A stretch of 8,717 bases of DNA from Verrucomicrobia bacterium UBA1727 (GTDB taxonomy: Bacteria; Verrucomicrobiota; Kiritimatiellia; RFP12; UBA1067): assembly GCA_002315875.1 (NCBI GenBank), contig DCIL01000011.1, positions 1 through 8,717 on the forward strand, given 5' to 3'. Positions 1-6,800 of the stretch are shown here, in pieces (position 1 is the first letter of the stretch; each line of letters opens with the position of its first letter). The notes under the pieces were generated by a model, which ran no database searches, had not been told where the DNA came from, and saw nothing but the letters and a program-made list of their open reading frames with translations. A program made the translations under genes and the position numbers.

Positions 1-598
1 CACCGTCCTCGAACGTGAGCGTCCGACCGGCAATCTCTTTGATCAGCTTCTCCTTCTTAGCCGACGAGAGTCCGCCTTTCTTGGAGGCATTGTACTTGAC
101 GATTTCCTCTCCGGTGATCTTCGCAGGATCGTACTCCGCCTCAAGCAACGGCATCACCTCGGGTATGATCTCCGCCTTCTCGAGAACGAATCCGTATCCG
201 CCACCCTTCACGACGCCGGTCACCTTCTTGATCTTCGCCGTCTCGTCAAGGGCCTTGACCGTCTTAGCCGTCTGCGCATCCTTCGGCACCGCATCCACAT
301 ACCAGTCAGGGTCGGCGAAGCTCGCACCAGGAATGGAAAACTTGATTGAGACCTTCACCTCGTCGCTGAACGTCGTGCCGACAGACGTGACAACACCGTC
401 CTCGAACGTGAGCGTCCGCCCGGCAATGGCTTTTATAAGAGTCTCTTTTTGGGCAGATGTATATCCACCTTTTTTCGATGCATTCTCTTTAACGATATCG
501 GCACCAGTTGCAGTCGCATAGTCGAGCGCAAAGGACGGCCTGTACGCAATCATGCCAAGCGACAGGACTACACCAACCGCCACAATTCTCTTATTCAT
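1..598 (-). CDS. Exported protein with 131-residue repeat modules, 5' part (cut by window edge)
   Basis: Open frame running off the left edge, 199 codons visible. The ATG at 598 has a strong Shine-Dalgarno, GGAGG at 608-612, nine bases upstream. Residues 1-24 form a Sec signal peptide: basic MNKR, hydrophobic core, likely cleavage after SFA. Residues 35-68 (IVKENASKKGG ... GRTLTFEDG) recur at 166-199 with 28 of 34 identical, so the mature protein is built from modules of 131 residues and the second module is cut off. The first module ends in a strand-rich stretch (KKVTGVVKGGGYGFVLEKAEI, about 124-144). This loosely resembles OB-fold-like secreted domains such as tRNA_anti-like, but that is only a guess from pattern. 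No catalytic motif is seen and function is unknown. It lies downstream of an AraC-type regulator on the same strand, which may control it. The reverse frame over 15-521 is a shadow. Confidence 0.8.
   Translation of the reverse strand, partial: MNKRIVAVGVVLSLGMIAYRPSFALDYATATGADIVKENASKKGGYTSAQKETLIKAIAGRTLTFEDGVVTSVGTTFSDEVKVSIKFSIPGASFADPDWYVDAVPKDAQTAKTVKALDETAKIKKVTGVVKGGGYGFVLEKAEIIPEVMPLLEAEYDPAKITGEEIVKYNASKKGGLSSAKKEKLIKEIAGRTLTFEDG
2..103 (-). repeat. Protein module repeat, copy 2 (residues 166-199)
   Basis: Second copy of the conserved block; the rest of its 131-residue module lies outside the window. At protein level 28 of 34 residues match copy 1, with differences confined mostly to charged or surface-type positions. 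Confidence 0.85.
395..496 (-). repeat. Protein module repeat, copy 1 (residues 35-68)
   Basis: Encodes the first copy of the 34-residue conserved block of the exported protein. It is matched, in frame and 393 bp away, by 2-103. Bases 394-427 match 1-34 at 33 of 34 positions, while the rest of the block is clearly more diverged at the DNA level. Confidence 0.85.
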
Positions 599-772
599 TT
601 ACTCTTTCCTCCATGCCCTGTTAGTTTGCGCGGACGGAAAGAGAGGGCGCAATCTCCATCCACTTATATACTGCATACCTAAATTCAAAATCTTATGCGG
701 GTGTTGCACCTTTGAAGAGCGCATTCCTCGCAGCGTTTCTCTGTCCTTGGAATTGTTCCTTCGGGCAGGGGT

Positions 773-802
773 ATTATCTCAAATTCCGGGCGGGGTAAAC
801 AA
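773..802 (-). promoter_or_regulatory. Possible sigma-70-type promoter for the exported-protein gene
   Basis: On the minus strand, TTGTTT (802-797), an 18-bp spacer and GATAAT (778-773, five of six consensus bases). The -35 is poor, and it lies within the last, weakest unit of the repeat array, as expected for an AraC-type activated promoter. It would give a leader of about 170 nt before the ATG at 598. A nearer alternative is TATAAG around 665-670. Confidence 0.3.
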
Positions 803-889
803 TTTCTTAATTTGCCGACAATTTCACGATTATGCCGCAAGTTCACGATTGCCAGCGGAAATACACTATTTTGCCGCGACAAGGGCAAA
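791..889 (-). repeat. Tandem ~20-bp direct repeats, candidate operator array
   Basis: Read on the minus strand, consecutive units of 19-20 bp are: 889-870 TTTGCCCTTGTCGCGGCAAA, 869-850 ATAGTGTATTTCCGCTGGCA, 849-831 ATCGTGAACTTGCGGCATA, 830-811 ATCGTGAAATTGTCGGCAAA, and a weak 810-791 TTAAGAAATTGTTTACCCCG. The two best units share ATCGTGAA-N-TTG followed by CGGCA. A spacing of about two helical turns places the units on one face of the DNA, which is typical of AraC-family binding sites, and an AraC-type gene lies next door. Binding is inferred; the units are few and imperfect. Confidence 0.5.
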
Positions 890-997
890 GCAAAACGGCT
901 TGTGGTAAAATCACAATCTCCACTAACGAGGATCCATCATTCCCTAGGACAATACAATGTTCAACTTTAGATTAGCCTGATATTTGGCTGTGTCGGC

Positions 998-1017
998 GAT
1001 TTCTCGCGCGGTATTGC
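998..1017 (-). repeat. 20-bp near-copy of the AraC gene 3' end
   Basis: Bases 998-1017 match 1142-1161 at 19 of 20 positions. The latter encodes the KTAREI stretch near the AraC C-terminus. The two copies lie 144 bp apart, a multiple of three, but only this short block matches; flanking sequence does not align. It could be a relic of a partial duplication, or chance. Confidence 0.4.
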
Positions 1018-1111
1018 GGAAAGTATTCGCGCTCCTCATTTTCCACGAGGTGCAATGGATCCGTGGCAACACGCCTATCCTGCTTGCACACTCAATTGAA
1101 GTCAAAAAAGC

Positions 1112-1987
1112 TCAACTCCAAAAGCAACATCCACCGCGGCGGATTTCTCGCGCGGTCTTGCCCGTCATTCGCTTGATGACATTTGCAAAATGCGTAAGAG
1201 AGATGAAGCCGGATTCTTCGGCAATCTCCGATATCGGCTTCTGGGTCTGCGTCAGTAACCTACGGGCGTAGCAGGACTGTTCCTGTCGGATATAAGCGGC
1301 AGGACCTTTCAAGCCCGCCTCCTTGAAGGCCCGACTCAAGGCCGTATGACCGATATGCAGCTGTTCGTAGAGTGGGGTTAGGCGGACAATCTTTTTCTTA
1401 AGGTTTTTCCTGATCTGCTGAATTGCCGCGCTCACAACGGCATTCGCCCCCACGCGCAGGTCATGCGCGTACGTGACAAGCGCATCAGAAAGTCGCGCCA
1501 TCAGTTTCGTGTGGTCGATTGCGCCTTTCGCTTCGAAGCGATGCTTGACCTCACGAAAGAGTTCTATCTGCGTGCTGGTCGGTCCGTGAATGCCATTGAA
1601 GAAACCGAACCGGTCGAAAAATGAGGCAACACCATTACCCTCGAAAATCGCGTAGACAAGAAGATTAACCTCGTCCAACGCCTCTATTGAAACCCGCTGC
1701 TCTGGATAAATGACAATGGTCTCGCCAGATGAAAGCACAATCGGATCTCGTCCCTCCAAGGTAAATTGAAAACGTCCCCGATAACAACGAAGAACATCAC
1801 CGCCATCAAAATATACATCGCGAATCATCACGCCTGGCTTGGCAATCTGCTCCGCCATCAGCTGAATGCGTACATCGCGACAGAGAACCTTATTTGTCGG
1901 CACCGTATCTTGGCAATATGAGAAATCCGCCTCGCGCTTAGGCGAAACGACTCTCTTGCTTTTTCGACCTGTCATTCTCTTATTCAC
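1112..1987 (-). CDS. AraC-family transcriptional regulator (cupin-like sensor + HTH)
   Basis: A 291-residue cytoplasmic DNA-binding regulator. Residues about 50-115 look like the small beta-barrel (cupin/AraC-binding) sensor domain (GGDVLRCYRGRFQFTL ... SSGETIVIYP). Residues about 185-284 form the C-terminal double helix-turn-helix: the first HTH around 201-222 (LTPLYEQLHIGHTALSRAF) and the second around 250-272 (PISEIAEESGFISLTHFANV), followed by the family signature-like KRMTGKTAREIRR at 271-283. The length is typical of the family. The ligand cannot be read from sequence. The start is uncertain: the longest frame begins with GTG at 1987, and an ATG at 1975 (MTGRKSK) is equally possible; neither has a strong Shine-Dalgarno. 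It follows tandem terminator-like hairpins and lies upstream of a repeat array that may be its target. A weak promoter (TTGTAC, 15 bp, TATTGT) lies just before the start. Confidence 0.88.
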   Translation of the reverse strand: MNKRMTGRKSKRVVSPKREADFSYCQDTVPTNKVLCRDVRIQLMAEQIAKPGVMIRDVYFDGGDVLRCYRGRFQFTLEGRDPIVLSSGETIVIYPEQRVSIEALDEVNLLVYAIFEGNGVASFFDRFGFFNGIHGPTSTQIELFREVKHRFEAKGAIDHTKLMARLSDALVTYAHDLRVGANAVVSAAIQQIRKNLKKKIVRLTPLYEQLHIGHTALSRAFKEAGLKGPAAYIRQEQSCYARRLLTQTQKPISEIAEESGFISLTHFANVIKRMTGKTAREIRRGGCCFWS

Positions 1988-2040
1988 TCGTTGCTCTACA
2001 ATACACTGCCTGTCTCGTGTACAAATCTTATGGGTGAATC

Positions 2041-2094
2041 TCTAACAAAATAGAGCGGCGCACTCTCGTCTTCGCGTCTTTCGAGAGGCACCGC
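2041..2094 (-). terminator. Rho-independent terminator-like hairpin after the kinase remnant
   Basis: On the minus strand, arm GCGGTGCCTCTCG (2094-2082), a 13-nt loop, then arm CGAGAGTGCGCCGC (2068-2055). This pairs as 6 bp, one bulged base, 2 bp, one mismatch and 4 bp. The U-rich tail TCTATTTTGTT follows. It lies 115 bp past the kinase-remnant stop and 67 bp before the AraC start. Its 3' arm can also pair with the hairpin upstream. Confidence 0.62.
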
Positions 2095-2106
2095 TAAGAG
2101 CCCAGA

Positions 2107-2154
2107 ACAAAACACGAATAGAAAGTGCGCCGCGTGATTGCTCACGTAGCGCAC
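2107..2154 (-). terminator. Second terminator-like hairpin with GNRA loop
   Basis: On the minus strand, arm GTGCGCTACGTGA (2154-2142), loop GCAA, arm TCACGCGGCGCAC (2137-2125). Of 13 positions, 11 are Watson-Crick, one is G-U and one is an A-C mismatch. The U-rich tract TTTCTATTCGTGTTTTG follows. An outer 7-bp pairing (2117-2123 with 2169-2175) could extend it. It could be the first of two tandem terminators, or a folded leader element for the AraC gene. Confidence 0.5.
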
Positions 2155-2208
2155 AGTCCGTATTTCACTTCTATTTGGGGCGCTCGAGGATCGCCTATCA
2201 GCAAAGCG

Positions 2209-3351
2209 TCAAAAATCGGAATCTTCCGTACTGTCAATACCTGCTGCGGTGGGACGGTGTCTGATTTCTCCTTTTACGGCTGAAGGGACATTGGATTTAT
2301 CCGCGGCGGCGGGAGCTTCGCATTTTTCATTGCTGCTATTATCCGTTTTAATGCCTTTGCTTGCGGTGGCATGGTTGAAGTATTCGGCACGACGCTTCAT
2401 CAGTTCTTTCTTGGTTTTTGGACCTCTAAATTCAAGTGAATTGTAAGCCACATCGAAATCCTCGATGTAAGAGCGAATATCAGCGCTCCTGTCTTGATTT
2501 ATAAAATTCAAATATGAACCCTTGCGAAATATGTAATGAACACCGCATTGTTTAAGTGGCTTTTTCGTCCGATTAATCAAAACGCAGTCATCCAAGCACA
2601 ACCGCGACTCAGGAAGCCCCTCAATCGATGCATCCAATGTGCCTGGACCAACTACCCAATAATAGCGATTGGTATCTAAAATAATCGGCTCCTCATACTT
2701 GATTTCCTGATTATTCAAGCGCATAATCGTTCCGAACTCGTTCTGCCCAACTTTATTGTCGTTCGTCGATAACTTCTTTGGGGGATTTGGCCGCTCAACA
2801 ACATTGGTTATGACTTCCGTTACAAGCACGCGCGGGGCGTTCGTGGATCGCGCCCCTGTTAGGGCATCGCCTTCGGCGACCTGCTTCTCCCGGGGGATAT
2901 CCCTACCACCGAACATCGCAAAAGCAACGGCCACAATCATCGCCAATGCTACACCGCAACACGCTATGATTCGTCCGCTGTGGCGATGGCGAATGGCTCT
3001 CGCAAAAGCACCGACGTCCGCATACCGCCGCTCGGGAATCGAACTCGTCGAACGGCTGATGATCCGCTCCCAGGCGTGAGGAGGCCGTCCTCCGAAACAC
3101 TCGTTTGCGAGCATTCCGAGCGCATGAATGTCCGTTGCAGGAGAAACCGCGCCGCCGTTGAACTGCTCCGGCGCGGCATAGCGCGGCGTCCCCATTCCGA
3201 CCGCCTTGCCATCCACCAGCGTAACCGACATGCCCGAAGAAGACGTTCCAGCGGAAAATTCCTTCACCAGACCGAGATCGATCAATACCAGCTCGCCGTT
3301 CGATGCCGAAGGCGCAGGCAATGTCATTCGGCTTCTCTCCATTGACCGCAA
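2209..3351 (-). pseudogene. Ser/Thr protein kinase remnant: C-lobe, TM segment and C-terminal domain only
   Basis: An open frame of 380 codons whose kinase homology starts abruptly at about residue 17 (position 3303). Visible parts: LVLIDLGL at 21-28 (DLG in place of DFG), GTPRYAAPEQ at 54-63 (activation segment and APE), TDIHALGML at 73-81, PERRYADVGAF at 106-116 (end of the C-lobe), a transmembrane helix at 128-147 (IIACCGVALAMIVAVAFAMF), then about 230 residues, presumably outside the membrane, including YYWVVGPGTLDAS and LCLDDCVLINRT, with a polar tail. The glycine loop, the VAIK lysine and the HRD catalytic loop are absent, so it cannot be an active kinase. The first 16 codons are really sigma-factor DNA read in another frame. 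The C-terminal domain is unrecognised. Kinase identity is clear. That it is a deletion product rather than a functional short protein is inferred. Confidence 0.75.
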
Positions 3352-3814
3352 GCCGCGTGAAAACTTGTTTCGTAAGCTCGCTCACCGTTTCATCAGCAAG
3401 ATATTGCTTAAGGGCAATTTCAAATACGGAATCACGCCAGCTTTTGTAGGCCAGCTCTTCGTCAGCGCCGGCGGACTCCGGCTCTAGAGCTTCAGATTTC
3501 AACTCCTGCCGTATGGACTCCTCGCGATTATTGTCCGCAAGCGCCCTCAAGGCCTTATGCCGCAGAATACCAGTCAGATAATTGTGAAATGATCCCTTCT
3601 CATCCGGCACATAATGATAAACCGGAAAGACGCGAATCAACGATATGAGCGTTTCCTGAATTACGTCATCAGCATCAAGCGAGGGAAAGTTCTCGAACAT
3701 GAATGTGGACATCATCGGCCGATAGCGCGCGACGAATTCTCCCCATCTTGCGTGTTGTGTATCGCAAGCGAGATCCCGCAAGAGCGTTGTCGAGGTCAGT
3801 GGTACGTTAGACAT
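2903..3814 (-). CDS. Truncated sigma-70 family RNA polymerase sigma factor, running out of frame into kinase DNA
   Basis: A 303-codon frame, of which only residues 1 to about 171 (3814-3302) are sigma factor. Region 2 spans about 20-92 (RWGEFVARYRPMM, then LDADDVIQETLISLI and a GSFHNYLTGILRHKALRAL stretch). Region 4 begins at about 146 (LTKQVFTRLAVNGEKPNDIA). Homology stops at AFGI (168-171), just before the second half of the region 4 HTH. From there the frame continues for about 130 arginine- and cysteine-rich codons that are the neighbouring kinase C-lobe read in the wrong frame. Intact relatives usually end at about 200 residues, followed by a full kinase gene. Loss of the -35-binding helix should disable it. 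ATG at 3814 has an extended -10 promoter (TGGTATAAT) only 17 bases upstream but no clear Shine-Dalgarno, so the mRNA would be nearly leaderless. Confidence 0.72.
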   Translation of the reverse strand: MSNVPLTSTTLLRDLACDTQHARWGEFVARYRPMMSTFMFENFPSLDADDVIQETLISLIRVFPVYHYVPDEKGSFHNYLTGILRHKALRALADNNREESIRQELKSEALEPESAGADEELAYKSWRDSVFEIALKQYLADETVSELTKQVFTRLAVNGEKPNDIACAFGIERRAGIDRSRSGEGIFRWNVFFGHVGYAGGWQGGRNGDAALCRAGAVQRRRGFSCNGHSCARNARKRVFRRTASSRLGADHQPFDEFDSRAAVCGRRCFCESHSPSPQRTNHSVLRCSIGDDCGRCFCDVRW

Positions 3815-3835
3815 ATCTGGAATTTTTGATATTAT
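3808..3835 (+). promoter_or_regulatory. Promoter for mfd
   Basis: TAGACA (3808-3813, five of six of TTGACA), a 16-bp spacer, then TATTAT (3830-3835, five of six of TATAAT). Transcription would begin near 3842, about 33 bases before the mfd ATG. The -10 lies on top of the opposing -10 of the sigma-factor gene, so only one direction can be used at a time. Confidence 0.5.
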
Positions 3836-3839
3836 ACCA
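3831..3839 (-). promoter_or_regulatory. Extended -10 promoter for the sigma-factor gene
   Basis: The minus strand reads TGGTATAAT, that is TGn plus a perfect TATAAT (3836-3831). The ATG follows 16 bases after the box, implying a leader of only about 10 nt. There is no convincing -35, which extended -10 promoters can do without. Confidence 0.55.
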
Positions 3840-3874
3840 TTTTCAAATTAGTCAGGTGCGCCTGCGAGTAGAAG

Positions 3875-6800
3875 ATGTCATCTGGATATGATAAAATACG
3901 CGAGACTTTCAAAGTGCAATACTCCAACCTGGTGAACGGTACCGACATAATTGAAGAATTCGGGAAATGCTTCAAGCCGCCGCGCGGAAAAGACGGACGG
4001 ATTGAAGTGGCGATTCCTGCGCTGACAGGATCGGCAGACGCGTTCCTTGCACTCGTCCTCACTGGAACGGACAACATCGTGCTGGCGGTAACTCCCGGCA
4101 TTCCAGAGGCGGAACGGCTGGCGGACGACCTACGGCTGCTGAGTGCGAAATCGCCTGTACGGATACTTGACTTTCCTTCCAAATTCAATGGTGACAAGGC
4201 GGCGATCGGTGCTCGCATAAAGACCATCGCGGCACTCCGTGCCTGGCCGATATCCCCTTATCCGGCAGTAATCGTCGCCCCGTATCAGGCGCTGGCGCAG
4301 TCCATTCCCTCCAGCGCCGTACCTACCCTGCGGCTTGGCGACGCGCCAATCTCCTTCAGCGAGGTTTCCGCAAAACTCGCCGAACTCGGATATCGGCGCG
4401 TTCCGCAGGTAGAGGCGGAAGGCGACTTCTCCGTCCGCGGCGGAATCATCGACGCCTGGTGTCCCGACGAGGAGTTTCCCGTGCGCGCCGAATTCTTCGG
4501 GGACGATCTCGAGTCGCTGAGAAAGTTCAATCCTGCCACGCAGATTTCAATCGAACGCATAGACGCGGCGGAACTTTTACCGGTAAGCGAAGAGACGAAC
4601 GCAAAGGACGGAGAAGAGGCGACTTCCACAAACCAGAAGACGCTGCTCAGCGCGTTGCCTACTAAGGCCCTCGTGCTGGCGCTTGACCATAACGAGTATT
4701 CCCTCTCGTCGCTCTCCGACAAGGAAACGCTGGACAAGTACAGTTTCGTCTACACCGGAGATCCCGCGCCACAGGGCATCGTCACCTGCGATTTTCTGAC
4801 GAGTCCCCTTCCCGGCTTCGCGGAGCTCGGTGCGGACGAGGCGCACCATCCCGAACTCTTCGATGCCGCCCGTCGCCGCCTCGACCATCATCTGGCCGCG
4901 GCGTCCAAGCGCGGCATTCCCGTCTTCAAGATCGACGAACTTGCCGGTGGTTTCGAAATCGGGTCGATGATCGTCGTCACGAAGTCGGACCGCGTCTTCG
5001 CCAAGCACAAGCTCTCCGCCCGCCACCGGACCAATGCCGCGGTTTCCCAAGGTCCGCGGCTCAACGACTTCGACGATCTCGAACCAGGCGAGTACGTAGT
5101 CCACATCGACTATGGCGTCGGACGCTACATCGGATCGTCCCAGATCGTCGATTCCAGCGGCGGCAAGACAGAGGTCTTCACCATTGAATACGCGGACGGT
5201 GGCAAGCTGCACGTTCCGGCGGCGCACGCTCATCTCCTCTCGCGCTATGTCGGCGTAAAAGGCGAGAAGGTACAGCTGCATCGGTTGGACGGCAAGCGTT
5301 GGGCCAAAGACAAGAAGGAAGCCCAGCGAGCCGTCACCGATCTCGCCGCATCGCTGCTCGAGACCCAGGCCAAGCGCGACCTCGTGCCCGGATACAAGTA
5401 TGAGGTCCGTTGCGAAGGACGCGAAGCGTTCGATTCTGCTTTTCCATACGAGGAGACCGAAGATCAACTTTCGGCCATCGCCGCAATCGACAAGGATCTC
5501 GCCGCACAAAAGCCGATGGACCGGCTCATCTGCGGTGACGCGGGATACGGCAAGACGGAAGTGGCGATGCGCGCGGCGTATGTCGCGGTGATGAACGGAC
5601 GTCAGGTAGCGGTGCTTGCGCCGACAACGGTTCTCGCAGAGCAACACTTCGAGACCTTCACCAGCCGCTTCGACGGAACGCCGGTCAGGATAGAGTCCGT
5701 CTCGCGTTTCCAGTCCAAAGGCACGCACAGCGGAACCTTCAAACGCATCGCCACCGGGGTCTGCGACATCGTCATCGGCACTCACGCCATCCTTACGAAC
5801 AAGATCTGCTTCCGCGACCTCGGACTCATCATTATCGACGAAGAACAGCGCTTCGGCGTAAGGCACAAGGAATTTCTCAAGCGCCTCCGCGCGACTGCGG
5901 ACGTACTGACGCTGTCCGCAACCCCGATTCCGCGCACGCTCTACCTCTCGATGACCGGCGCGCGCGACCTTTCGCTCCTCAGATCTCCGCCGCGCGAACG
6001 CGTGGCGGTCGAGACGCGAATCGTTCGTGATTCCGACGAGGTGATACGCGCCGCCATCGAATCCGAACTCCTGCGGGGCGGACAGGTCTTCTTTCTTCAC
6101 AACCGCGTCTCGTCGATCCATGGCGTAGAGAAACGGCTCAAGTCCATCGTGCCGCACTCGCGCATTGTCGTCGCACACGGGCAGATGGACTCGAAGACGC
6201 TCGCGCAGAAAATGCGCGACTTCGAACGCGGCGAATACGACATTCTTCTTTCGACGACCATCATCGAATCGGGAATCGACATTCCGCGGGCGAACACCAT
6301 TCTCGTATCCGAAGCGCAGATGTTCGGCATGGCCGATCTCTATCAGCTGCGCGGACGCGTCGGTCGCTCCTCGCGGCAGGGCTATGCCTACTTCCTGCTG
6401 CCGTCATCTGGCATCATCGACTCCGACGCGCGAGAACGGCTTGAAGCGCTCAAGCGTCACGGCGGACTCGGCAGCGGCTTTAACCTTGCAGTTCGCGATC
6501 TCGAAATCCGCGGCGCCGGCAACCTGCTCGGATCGCAGCAATCGGGACACATTGCGGCCGTCGGTTTCTCGCTCTACTGCCAGTTGCTGCAACGCACGAT
6601 CGCATTGATGAAGGGAGAGAAGGTGCGCGAGGTCGTTGATGTACGGCTCAACCTCGACTTTACGAATCCGCAGCTTTCCTACGAATACATCGAAGAGGAC
6701 GTTCAGCGAATGTCGCTGATGAAACGCTTTGCCGAAGCTCAGGACGTCCGAATCGTCAAGGCGCTGGCGGACGAAATGCGCGACCGGTTCGGTCCGCCGC

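Larger units (their letters stand above)
613..1111. other. Gene-poor intergenic stretch
   Basis: About 500 bp between the start of the exported-protein gene and the end of the AraC-type gene. The open frames here (plus 552-908 and 984-1271, minus 685-888) have no recognisable protein character and no good ribosome site. What it does hold is a direct-repeat array at about 791-889, a possible minus-strand promoter just after it at 773-802, an AT-rich stretch near 665-690 (TATAAG on the minus strand) that could be a second promoter, and a 20-bp near-copy of the AraC gene's 3' coding end at 998-1017. I see no GC-rich terminator after the AraC gene; its stop is followed only by a short T run (GCTTTTTTG). 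Confidence 0.6.

Noticed and set aside
15..521. A 168-codon plus-strand frame at the left edge, with repeated motifs
   Set aside because: It is the shadow of the edge-truncated minus-strand exported protein, which has a signal peptide and a strong Shine-Dalgarno.
791..889. Repeats read as a small CRISPR array
   Set aside because: The units abut with no spacers, are too short and imperfect, and no cas gene is present.
552..908. Plus-strand frames in the intergenic stretch (also 449-682 and 984-1271) and minus 685-888
   Set aside because: No ribosome sites, no protein-like composition or domains, and they cover the operator-like repeats and AraC 3' end.
585..1987. Shared TGAATAAGAGAAT at the starts of the exported-protein gene (598) and the AraC gene (1987)
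   Set aside because: Only 13 bases, covering the common MNKR-type start; flanks do not align, so chance or codon preference suffices.
2903..3351. Programmed frameshift producing a sigma-kinase fusion protein
   Set aside because: A frameshift would not explain the missing half of sigma region 4 and the missing kinase N-lobe and catalytic loop; a deletion explains both.
4577..6178. A 533-codon open frame antisense to mfd
   Set aside because: It mirrors the codon structure of mfd, is rich in Arg, Asp, Glu and Val without any domain, and lies wholly inside an unmistakable gene.
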